A stretch of DNA of 9,618 bases from Candidatus Fredericiella danica. Its GTDB lineage: Bacteria; Chloroflexota; Anaerolineae; Caldilineales; Caldilineaceae. Shown piece by piece: positions 1 to 7,275 of the stretch; positions within the stretch are counted from its first letter, which is position 1; the number at the start of each line of letters is the position of its first letter. The DNA is taken from assembly GCA_016713335.1 (NCBI GenBank), contig JADJPH010000087.1:1-9618 (forward strand). The letters run 5' to 3'. The position numbers and the translations under genes are program-made. The notes beneath the pieces are model-generated. The model saw only the letters and a list, made by a program, of their open reading frames with translations. It was not told where the DNA came from and searched no databases.

Positions 1-194
1 AGTTTGCCATCTTCGGTGTACGCTTCCACAGCATAGGCAGTCTGGCGCCAATTTTGCGCAGGCGTAGTGATCCGCCAGGACAGGCGCGGGTTCACGACCC
101 CAATGCCAAGGGCATCCCGGCGATGCTCCACGCGGAGGTCGCTCACGCGGTAAGCAGTACCTTCTGGGTCAGTGTGCAATTTCTCTGCCAGCAT
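1..194 (-). CDS. Alpha-L-rhamnosidase, GH78-type, N-terminal fragment (runs off left edge)
   Basis: The first 64 residues of a protein whose remainder lies beyond base 1. The segment LRVEHRRDALGI (residues 20-31), then NPRLSWRI (35-42) and RQTAYAVEAY (50-59), matches the usual opening of bacterial alpha-L-rhamnosidases (short N-terminal strand, PRLSWR, then the RQTAYxI/V strand of the first beta-sandwich). These enzymes remove terminal alpha-L-rhamnose from glycans and glycosides. There is no signal peptide, so the enzyme is probably cytoplasmic. That fits cleavage of an oligosaccharide after import by the adjacent ABC transporter, whose last gene stops 33 bases upstream. The ATG at 192-194 is the only plausible start. 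Its ribosome binding site is weak (GGA about 9 bases upstream) and lies in a possible 5-bp TCCAA/TTGGA stem. The catalytic domain is not visible, so the substrate is inferred from the N-terminus only. Confidence 0.82.
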   Translation of the reverse strand, partial: MLAEKLHTDPEGTAYRVSDLRVEHRRDALGIGVVNPRLSWRITTPAQNWRQTAYAVEAYTEDGK

Positions 195-227
195 GTTGTA
201 CGTCCAATTCTGTTTTTTTGGTTGGAA

Positions 228-1064
228 TCAACCTTTGACGGCGCCGCTCGTCATCCCAGCAACGATCTGTCGCTGGAAGAAAATGAAGAGGATCAAAGGC
301 GGGATGGTGATGACGATCACATCGGCGAAGAGCAGGTTCCACTGCGAATTGAACTGGCTCATATAGCTGAACAACGTGAGCTGCGCCGTGACATTCTGTG
401 CGCCGGGCAGGAAGTAAAGCGGTCCCACAAAGTCGTTGTAAATGCCGACGGAGGAGGTCACGATCACGGTGATCATCGCCGGACGCAGCAACGGCAAGAT
501 GACGGAAAAGAAGACGCGCAGCGGCGACGCGCCATCCATGATGGCCGCCTCATCGATTTCCTTGGGGATCGTTCCCACAAAGGCGCGCAGAATCAAGGTG
601 GCGAACGCCATCCCCAGCGCAACATTCACCAGCGTCATGCCGATCAGCGTCTTGTACAGACCAATGGATTGCAGCAGGAAGATGGTGGGCACCACTGACG
701 GGGGCAGAATCAGACCGGCCAGCATAAACGAACTGACGATCGCCGCCATGCGATCCCCGCGGCGTTGCAGTACATACGCCACCAACGCCGAAAAGAGGAC
801 AATTAACGTCACTGAGCCGACCGTCAACAGCGCGCTGTTCCAGAGCGCCAGGATCATCCGGTTGTCGCCGAAGGTCAGCACTGTGCCAATATTCTCAAGA
901 AGTTGAAACTCGCTGGGCCAACTGAATTCGAACATCGCCGCTTCTTGCCGCGTCTTGGACGCCGTCAACAGGATGAAGATGAAGGGGACGATAAAGACGA
1001 TGCCAAGCACGATAAACGCGACTACGTCCACCCAACTGCGTTTGATCAGCTTCTGCAAGCTCAT
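228..1064 (-). CDS. Carbohydrate ABC transporter permease, MalG-like (CUT1)
   Basis: A 278-residue inner-membrane permease, the normal length for MalG/UgpE-type subunits, with an intact frame. A first membrane helix spans about residues 13-34 and further hydrophobic helices follow around 76-98, 107-130, 140-162, 193-212 and 240-262. The cytoplasmic EAA loop that docks the ATPase is clear: EAA at 172-174, Gly178 and ILP ending at Pro191. The ATG overlaps the stop of the upstream permease in an ATGA arrangement and is preceded by GGAG at 8-base spacing, so translation is probably coupled. The pair should form the membrane channel for the sugar delivered by the binding protein encoded further upstream. 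No ATPase gene lies beside it, which is common for CUT1 systems that share one ATPase. Confidence 0.95.
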   Translation of the reverse strand: MSLQKLIKRSWVDVVAFIVLGIVFIVPFIFILLTASKTRQEAAMFEFSWPSEFQLLENIGTVLTFGDNRMILALWNSALLTVGSVTLIVLFSALVAYVLQRRGDRMAAIVSSFMLAGLILPPSVVPTIFLLQSIGLYKTLIGMTLVNVALGMAFATLILRAFVGTIPKEIDEAAIMDGASPLRVFFSVILPLLRPAMITVIVTSSVGIYNDFVGPLYFLPGAQNVTAQLTLFSYMSQFNSQWNLLFADVIVITIPPLILFIFFQRQIVAGMTSGAVKG

Positions 1065-1936
1065 AGGTCAAGCTCCATCCGGTTGAAGAACCGCATCATG
1101 GGATAGGCAATGATGGTGACAAGGAAAAAGAGGACGACGTTGCCGGCAGTGGATAGCCCATAAAAGCCCGCCTGATATTCTTTGTAGATCACGGAGGTCA
1201 GTACGTCAGACGCAAAGCCGGGGCCGCCATGCGTCATCGTCCAAATCAAATCAAAGGAGCGTAGGCCGCCGATAAAAGAAAGCAGAATGACGGTAAAGGT
1301 GGCGTTGCGCGCCAGCGGTATGATGACATGGCGAAACTTGACCCAGCCCCGCCTTCAGTTGTGCAGCCTCAAAATATTCGCTTGGGATCGACATGATGCC
1401 GGCGATGAAGATCACCGTCGCCAGACCAAGCCCCTTCCACACGTCGACCAATGCCACTGAAAAGAGCGCCAGGCGTGGATCGCCCAACCAGTCCGGCGTC
1501 GGCAACCCCACTGCGCCCAAAGCAAGGTTGATCAGCCCGATGGATGGCTGCATCAGTGCGCCAAAGGTGATACCGACGGCCACGGTGCTGACCAGCACGG
1601 GAAAAAAGATCACGCTGCGGAATAGACTCTTGAGCCGAATGCCTCAGGTGAGCAACGTAGCCAGCAGGAGACCAATGATGACCTTGAGTCCGCTCGTGAT
1701 GACCGCGTAGACGATGGTATTGCGCAGCCCGACATGAGCATGGGATCGTTCAGGAATAGAATGTAATTGTCGAGCCCGATAAAGGTGGAATTGAAAAGGG
1801 TCCAACGGGTCAGGCTGAAATAGAAAGACATCGCCGTCGGCGTCAGAAAGAATACAAGAAAGACAATGGCGGCTGGCAGATAGAACCAATGGGGATATGT
1901 TCTGAGCACCGCCCGCGGGCGCGTTTCATACCGCAT
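1061..1936 (-). CDS. Carbohydrate ABC transporter permease, MalF-like (CUT1), frame broken three times
   Basis: The first permease of the transporter, about 292 residues. It starts at ATG 1934-1936 with GAGGG only 3 bases upstream. The N-terminus (residues 1-70) has a membrane helix after HWFYLPA and the typical SFYFSLTRWTLF segment. The protein must be read across three breaks. Near 1728-1730 one base appears missing, after which LRNTIVYAVITSGLKVIIG continues. At 1644-1646 an in-frame TGA interrupts LLATLLT and GIRLKSLFRSVIFFPV with no frame change. Near 1347-1352, at a CCCC run, the frame shifts inside the EAA loop (EYFEAAQL, then WVKFRHVIIPLARN). The C-terminal part, with LIWTMTHGGPGFASDVLT, is typical of MalF-like subunits. 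All pieces keep family sequence, so sequencing error is likelier than a pseudogene. The 3' end overlaps the next permease by four bases. Confidence 0.88.
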
Positions 1937-1971
1937 AGACCCTCACTATGATCGATGGCATCTGGCCTGTT

Positions 1972-2012
1972 GCATGGTGTGGGCCGGCGACGATCGTCGG
2001 CCCACACCATGC
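1972..2012 (-). promoter_or_regulatory. 15-bp perfect inverted repeat between binding-protein and permease genes
   Basis: The arm GCATGGTGTGGGCCG (1972-1986) is exactly complementary to 1998-2012, with an 11-base spacer that itself contains the palindrome ACGATCGT. It lies 31 bases after the binding-protein stop (2044) and 35 bases before the permease start (1936). No T-run follows on the transcribed strand, so it is not a standard intrinsic terminator. Stem-loops in this position, as between malE and malF, are known to protect the 3' end of the binding-protein message or to attenuate transcription, giving more binding protein than permease. That role is inferred here. Confidence 0.75.
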
Positions 2013-2043
2013 TTGCATGAAAGCACGTAATTTGAGGAACGAA

Positions 2044-3379
2044 CTACCAGCCCGGCAGCCCCAGCTGTTGTGCCTGCTTCTCAACGTCAACGTCATAGTT
2101 GGCCGCGGCTTCTTCGGCGGTCATCTGACCGGTGCCGGTGGCAACGGTGATCTGCTCCAGTGCCGGACCCTTGATGGGGGAAACGAATTCAAGGGCAGGA
2201 CCGGACATCCCCGAATCGATGTAGGCGGCAATGTCCTTGACGGCCGGCAGGACCGTGTCGGGCAGTGTGGCGCCCTTGATCACATAGGCCAGAGGGGGGA
2301 ACCTTGGCAGTGATCGCGTCGACGCCTTCGGTTGAGGCGATGAAGGCCAGGAATTTCTTGGCTTCGTCGACGTTCTTGGTCGTCTTGGGGATGTAGGTGC
2401 CGGCCGGCATCCAGATCGTAGCACCGTTCTTCTCCGCATCTGTGCCCGGCTGCGCAAAGAATCCAATGTCGTTGACAGCATCTGGGAAGTTGGCGGCAAT
2501 CGTCGGAAGCGCAAAGCTCAACATCGGGTAGTGTGCCCCGGCGCCTTCAGCCAGCAACTTCAAGCCCTGATCGTACCTGGTGGTCGCAAAGTCTTTCTGC
2601 CACCAGCCCTTCTCAAAGCCTTCCTGCAGATGTTTGAAGCCTTCAAGCGCGGCAGGGGTTGTGGCGTATTTGGCCTTGTTACCGGTGTAGTCGACGGCAA
2701 AGGTGGGAACCGCCTGCTCGACATTGTAATAGTCGGCAAGCACAAACAACTGAGAGCTCCAGGTGTCGCCGTAGGAGGCAATGACGGGGGCGATGCCGGC
2801 CGCGGCGATCTTCTCGTTGTTCGCTGCGAATTCGGCCCAGGTCTTGGGCACGCTCAGCCCCAACTCCTCATAAATCTTCTTGTTGTACAGGATCCCGCCG
2901 CCCATGGCGGTGCCGGTCGGCACGCCGAAAACCTGTCCATCCTGTGAAACGGTGGGGAGGAAGGAATCGGCGACGTTGGCGATGAACGGCTCTTGCGAGA
3001 GGTCAACCAGTGTATCGACCGGGTGGAGCGCCTGGAGCAGCGAGCCGGAATTGTAGAAGAAAATGTCCGGCATGTCGCCGGTCGCCAACCGCGTCTTGAC
3101 GATGTTGTCGCCGTCACTCCCGCCGGGGCGGCTTTCGATGGTGATCGTCACGTTCGGATTCTTCGCCATGTAAGCATCTACAAGGCCTTTGGCCTGGGTC
3201 TGCGACGCTTCACTATCATCCACCAGATAGATCAACGACACCGGTCCGCCGCTTGCCGCGCCAGCATCCTGCGATTCCGCGGCCGCGGGCGCCTGTGGCG
3301 CGGCGGGCGCCGCACACCCGGCCACCAAACCCAAAATCATCAACATCAGGACAAAGGGGAGGAACTTCTTCGCATTCAC
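2044..3379 (-). CDS. Extracellular sugar-binding lipoprotein of the ABC transporter (CUT1, family 1 solute-binding protein), one frameshift
   Basis: A membrane-anchored, secreted sugar receptor of about 444 residues. The start is GTG at 3377-3379, fixed by AAGGAG (3387-3392) at 7-base spacing and a lipoprotein signal peptide: KK at 4-5, a hydrophobic core, then lipobox LVAGC at 18-22 with Cys22 as the lipidated residue. A low-complexity Ala/Pro/Gln/Glu linker to about residue 45 precedes the bilobal domain (VSLIYLVDDSEASQTQAKGL onward, with GDMPDIFFYNSG, the ILYNKKIYEELGLSVPKTW hinge segment and GFEKGWWQKDF). At 2294-2299 a run of six G has one base too many. The true frame continues PPLAYVIKGATLP and ends QLGLPGW. 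Five G would restore one open frame. It is probably cotranscribed with lacI, 163 bases upstream. The ligand is unknown; a rhamnose-containing oligosaccharide is suggested by context. Confidence 0.93.
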
Positions 3380-3542
3380 TTGAATTCTCCTTGTTGAACC
3401 TTACTTGAAAACAGACAGATGAACTGGTAATGACTGGCGTTCCGGTCTTTTCGCGCTTGACTCCTTTCGCTGCCGCTACACGCTGCATCACAGCGGTCAT
3501 CCAGGGTCACTGCACCATGCGGCAAGAACATTCGGTGATTCT
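3380..3542 (-). other. Intergenic region between lacI and the binding-protein gene
   Basis: These 163 bases hold the ribosome binding site above and a weak stem-loop at 3481-3495 (CGCTG, 5-base loop, CAGCG) without a T-run. I find no convincing sigma-70 promoter: the best pairing (TTACCA, 17 bases, CAAGTA) has a poor -10. No copy of the CACGTG-centred operator is present. The open frame crossing this region (3216-3500) has no family features. The transporter genes therefore probably rely on read-through from the lacI promoter. Confidence 0.5.
3387..3392 (-). promoter_or_regulatory. Ribosome binding site of the binding-protein gene
   Basis: AAGGAG on the minus strand, 7 bases before a GTG codon. 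It decides the start: no in-frame ATG exists near the signal peptide, and GTG gives an N-terminus with normal lipoprotein geometry. It is the strongest site in this operon, in keeping with the high expression usual for binding proteins. Confidence 0.85.
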
Positions 3543-4601
3543 CTAGGTAATCTTTGCCGGCCCGGTAGACTCACGGATCAGCAAATGAGATGGGAGCCTG
3601 ACACTCTGGCGCGGCCGGTCCGGATCTTGAAGCGCGCCAGCGCCAGCCGGGCAACCTCACGCCCCATCCGCACCGCATCCTTGCGGTCGTGAGCCGCGGC
3701 ACCAGATAGCGGGCCGCGGTGATATCATCAAAACCAACCAGCGAAAGATCCGCCGGAACCCCAGCCCGGCATCGCTCGCCGCGCAAAACCCCCATCGCCA
3801 ACAGGTCATTGATCGCGATAATTGCGCTCGGCCGGTGGGCAGAGCAAGGAGTGTTGCCCTGGCGGCATACCCGTCCTCAATGCTCGGCCCACAATCGACA
3901 ATCAAATCCGGGTCCACTGCCACGCCGGCAGCTTCCAGACTCTCCCGATAGGGCTCCACCCGATCCCGAATCAGGTCGGGAATCGCCCCGCAGACGAGAC
4001 CAATCCGGCGATGGCCCAGCCCGATGAGATGTGCCATCGCCTGGCTGGCCGGTTCCCGATAGTCGGCAACGATGCTATCCACCTGGTGACCTTCAACCGG
4101 CCGGTCACTGATCTCAACAATCGGCAACCTGCGCCTGAGGCAGTGCGCCAGGGTCTCCTGGGCTGCTTCCGATTGATCGACAATAGCGCCCATCAGGATC
4201 AACGCATCGATGCGGCGCCCCGAAAGGTCCTTAAAGCTGTCTTCGCCATAGTCGGCGTTCAAATCCATGCTAGACACCAGCAGCCGGTACCCCGCGGCAC
4301 GCACTTCCTGTTCCACACCGTGTGCGTTCTGCCAGAAGTGCGGGTTGCTCAGATCCGGAATAATCAGGCCGATGGTGTTGGTGGCGCCTGAACGCAACGC
4401 CTGGGCGCCGGCATCCGGCACATACCCCAGCTCTTCGACGGCCTCCCAGACCCGCGCCTGCGTTTCGGGGGAGATCGCCACCTTGCCATCCGCCAGCCCG
4501 TTGACGACATAGGATACGGTGCCCCGCGAGACCCCCGCGAGGCGCGCCACATCATTCTGCTTGGGCCGTTTTGAAGTGTGTACAGCCGAATTCTGTTGCA
4601 T
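3543..4601 (-). CDS. LacI-family transcriptional repressor, three frameshifts
   Basis: A cytoplasmic sugar-responsive repressor of about 352 residues. The helix-turn-helix is NDVARLAGVSRGTVSYVVNG (residues 16-35). The hinge-helix region follows (SPETQARVWEAVEELGYVPD, then AQALRSG). The periplasmic-binding-protein-like effector domain starts at NTIGLIIPDLSNPHF. The start at 4599-4601 has a weak ribosome binding site. The frame breaks near 3828-3834 (LPTG, then SAIIAINDLLAMGVLRG), near 3684-3690 (PRLTT, then DRKDAVRMGREVARLAL) and near 3635-3650. The last 30 codons return to the starting frame as DPDRPRQSVRLPSHLLIREST, the standard LacI-family C-terminus, ending at TAG 3543-3545. All conserved blocks survive, so the breaks are probably sequence errors. 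It lies first in the operon with the transporter and rhamnosidase genes and presumably represses them until a rhamnose-related inducer binds. Confidence 0.9.
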
Positions 4602-4641
4602 TTCGTTGAGAGCAGGTTTTGCGTTGCCGTGGGCTGGTTTT

Positions 4642-4664
4642 CACGTGTTAGCTTACACGTGTAA
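4642..4664. promoter_or_regulatory. Putative LacI-family operator: perfect palindrome plus second CACGTG core
   Basis: TTACACGTGTAA at 4653-4664 is a perfect 12-base palindrome with the central CG step typical of LacI-family operators. A second CACGTG core (4642-4647, in TTTCACGTGTTA) is centred 14 bp away. Both lie just downstream of the -10 box of the lacI promoter, roughly +7 to +29 from the predicted start, so a bound repressor would block initiation or escape. Autoregulation is inferred. Confidence 0.7.
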
Positions 4665-4676
4665 ATTAGCGACTTC

Positions 4677-4705
4677 ACTATATCATGGCCCTGCATAGGT
4701 GTCAA
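4677..4705 (-). promoter_or_regulatory. Sigma-70 promoter of the lacI-transporter operon
   Basis: On the minus strand: -35 TTGACA (4700-4705), 17-base spacer, -10 TATAGT (4677-4682). The -10 is preceded by TGA, an extended -10 feature. The -35 is consensus and the spacing ideal. The predicted start is near 4670, giving a leader of about 70 bases before the lacI ATG. The promoter begins 26 bases after the terminator of the peptidase gene, cleanly separating the two transcription units. Confidence 0.8.
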
Positions 4706-4730
4706 TACTCACGCAAGCTTTACTCACCAA

Positions 4731-4761
4731 CAAAAGAGGGGTGGCGCCGGGCGCCCTCTTT
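4731..4761 (-). terminator. Intrinsic terminator after the M1 peptidase gene
   Basis: The minus-strand hairpin pairs AAAGAG with CTCTTT at the base (4756-4761 with 4733-4738), and the G+C-rich segments GGCG/CGCC pair above it with a small bulge. The 3' side reads CTCTTTTGTTGG, giving a T-rich tail. It begins 23 bases after the peptidase stop codon and just before the next promoter. The A-rich opposite flank means it could also act in the other direction, but no plus-strand gene is seen. Confidence 0.75.
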
Positions 4762-4784
4762 GTGGAGTTCCAAATCTGTTGCCG

Positions 4785-7183
4785 CTACTGCGCAGGTTCC
4801 ACCGTCACTGTCTCAAGCCAACCCGGATACAGATCCTTGCGGAACCGGTCAACGGCGCTTGGGCTCGGCAGGAGTAGTGCAATTTGATAGGGGCCCGCGT
4901 CCGTCGAAAAGGCATAGGCATCATAACCCATAAGCGACGCCACCAAGCTCAATCGTGGTCTGCATGAGTTGGGCCGGATGCCCCGCAATGGTGCCGCCGT
5001 CGACAATCTGTGAGTCTTCGACCGTGGTGTTGACCTTGGCGGCAGTTGCCTTGATGGCTTCCACTACCGTCGTGGTCGGTGGTTCGACCAGCAGGAGCAC
5101 GATCGCGCCGGTTGGCGTGTTGTACTGGCCGCTTTGGAACGTTGTCTTGTGCGGCAAGGTAATATAGATCGCAGCGGTACCCTCGGCATTCTTGCCCTCC
5201 GCCACTACCGGCGCCTTTGGATCTACAGCAACGGCCGGCCACGCGTTGTTGGCCATGCTGTCTTCCAGGAAGATGCCGGCATTTACCTGCGCCGACTTCA
5301 CTTCTTTGTCACCCGGCACGGTGATCGTCACCGACCGTGGCGAGTCCTGCCAGACGACTGGATTCTGGTGGAAGGTTTCGGTGGTGTCGTCCGCATAGGT
5401 CACGAGCAAATCGAAGGGAATGGCAAAGCCTCCCACATTCTTGACGGTGACGACGGTTCCATCCGCACCCTTCTCCACGTTCTCAATCGCCACATCGGAA
5501 TAGTATGGCTCAAAGAACCAGTTTTGGAAGAACCAGGTGAGATCCTGCTCCGACGTATCGTTGAAGGTGTTGAACATGTCCCATGGCAGCGGGTGTTTAC
5601 CATTCCAGCGGTCGATGAATTCCTGGAGCGACGCCTTGAACGCGTCATCGCCCATGACTTCCTTCAGCGCGAGCAGCGCCAACGCCGGCTTCTCGTACGC
5701 GTTGTTGCCCGCAATGGGTCCGCGCGTCGCATCCGCCGGCGTGATGATCGGAATGTCGACGCCTGGCTTCCGGTCGATTAATCGGCTCGATCGCGCGATG
5801 GCGAATAACATGTCGGCAGTCTGTTTGTCCATATCCTGTAGGTTGAACAGGTACTCAAAGAAGGTTGTCCAACCCTCATCCAGCATCGGATACCGGCGCT
5901 CGTCGATGCCCATGTAGAAGGGGAAATAGTTGTGGAGGATTTCATGGGCAGCGACAAATCGTACTGTCGCGCCCGGGATCGGGGGCGCCTCGGCGCCGTC
6001 GTTCGCGATCATTGGAAACTCTTCATCGGCGCCGCCGACAAAGACAGTCGCCTTGTCATAGGGATAGGGCACGCCGGGCCACTCGGTCGAACCGAACACC
6101 AACGTATCCTTGATGTCCTGGACCATCGTCTTATAGTCAGCTGCTTCCACAGGGTACGCTGCTTGCGCGCTTGCGCGGCGCCCGGTTGCCGGGTCCACGA
6201 CGACGCTGCCGGCATCCCACACAAAATGGTCACTCAACCCAATGCCAAACTCGGTCACATTGTCTGCGTTCCATGTCCAGGTTACCGTGTCCGCCTGGGT
6301 GGTGACGAGGCCCTGCTGAATCTCCTCTGGTGTCGCGATGTTGATCACCTCATCGCTCGTCATCGAGTCCTCGAGACGCTGGGCATATTCCGGCTGCAGC
6401 ACCTCATCCGGGTTCTCAGGTACCCCGTGGCCCACACGACAAAAGGGGGTCCCCAGGCACGTTGACCGAAACCGTGAAGTCGGCAAAGTCATCGAAACGC
6501 TCGCGACCCGAGCGATAGGTGAACTCTTCCGTGTCAAAGTAGGGCACCGGGAAGCAATGTCCGTATCGTTGTTCGGCGAGACGCGTGGATAGAAATACCC
6601 CAAGAAGAAGGTTGTCGGATCGTACACACCTTCATGCTTGTATTCCGTGGCAAGATCATAGTGCCAGTCAAAGCCAAGCACAACGGATTCGCCCGGCGCT
6701 AAGGGCAACGGTAACCGGATCACCTTGTAGGTGACGCCCGAACCGCCGACTGGCGCCCACGGTGTGACCTCGCCGTTCAGGCGAAATTCATCGATGGTGA
6801 CGCCTGCGGTGAGAAAATCAGCCGTCTTGTTTTCTTCGCGCTGGGCCTCGGGCTGGTGCACGTTCATGTAAAGCCGGATGGGCAGGTTCGGTATGTAGTC
6901 CAGGCTATTGTTGGTGTACGTGATGGTTTCCGTACCCGTAATCGGTGGGATCCGGCGGCGCCACCGTGATGCTGATGTCATGCACCGCGCTGTTCTGCCA
7001 GTAATGCGGCCCAGGCATCCCATCGGGGCTGCGGCTGCCGGCATCGAAAGCCGACTGCACATTGCGCGGCATATACAATTCATCCGCCGGGGGTGCGTCC
7101 GGCGTGGCCGATTGGGCCGATACGTGCCTGGCCGTCAGGGCGAACATCATGGCCAGCGCAAGGGCAAACAGAGTTCGTTTCAT
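4785..7183 (-). CDS. Secreted M1-family metallopeptidase (aminopeptidase N-like) with C-terminal extension, several frameshifts
   Basis: About 800 residues. ATG 7181-7183 is fixed by AGGAG at 8-base spacing and by a signal peptide (MKRTLFALALAMMFAL, cleavage probably after VSA). An N-terminal beta domain (HYWQNSAVHDISITV, then TGTETITYTNNSL) leads to the zinc site HEILH (codons 5932-5946) with the third ligand Glu 18 residues later in DEGW (5875-5877): the gluzincin HExxHx18E pattern. EEFPM replaces the usual GGMEYPM substrate-binding strand but keeps its Glu. The Tyr in NAYEKPALALL is the likely transition-state residue. HNYFPFYMG is typical of one bacterial M1 subgroup. About 130 C-terminal residues form an extra domain. 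Frame breaks fall near 6945-6952, 6554-6558, 6445-6449, 6417 and 4927-4933; each time the family sequence resumes, for example VVWATG. It should trim extracellular peptides. A terminator follows 23 bases after the stop. Confidence 0.9.
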
Positions 7184-7191
7184 TGTGAAGA

Positions 7192-7196
7192 CTCCT
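7192..7196 (-). promoter_or_regulatory. Ribosome binding site of the M1 peptidase gene
   Basis: TTAGGAG on the minus strand, 8 bases before ATG 7181-7183. It decides the start at the signal peptide rather than at the longer in-frame reading that begins near 7279 and overlaps the end of the transporter gene. Confidence 0.85.
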
Positions 7197-7275
7197 AATA
7201 GCACCAGTGTAGGGTTGACTGACAGGTGCGATGGTAAAGCCATTCTCCGCATCACACAAATTGCCTCCACTTTGC

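Noticed and set aside
54..698. Long plus-strand open frame of 214 codons
   Set aside because: It lies opposite the MalG-like permease and the rhamnosidase start, has a charged low-complexity composition rich in His, Arg, Asp and Gln, and shows no family features. It is a shadow frame.
2294..2299. Programmed frameshifting at the G6 run in the binding-protein gene
   Set aside because: Similar breaks occur in four other genes, so a general sequence-quality cause is simpler, and binding proteins are not known to use recoding.
3481..3495. Stem-loop CGCTG/CAGCG after lacI as a terminator
   Set aside because: Only five base pairs and no T-run follow; the downstream genes appear to depend on read-through.
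3216..3500. Minus-strand frame between lacI and the binding-protein gene
   Set aside because: It overlaps the signal peptide of the binding protein out of frame, has no ribosome binding site and no recognisable domain.
5134..5781. Plus-strand open frame of 215 codons
   Set aside because: It lies antisense to the M1 peptidase, whose motifs are unambiguous on the minus strand.
7184..7275. Separate promoter for the M1 peptidase gene (TTGTGT, 17 bases, TACCAT)
   Set aside because: Both boxes match the consensus poorly; cotranscription with the upstream transporter cannot be excluded.
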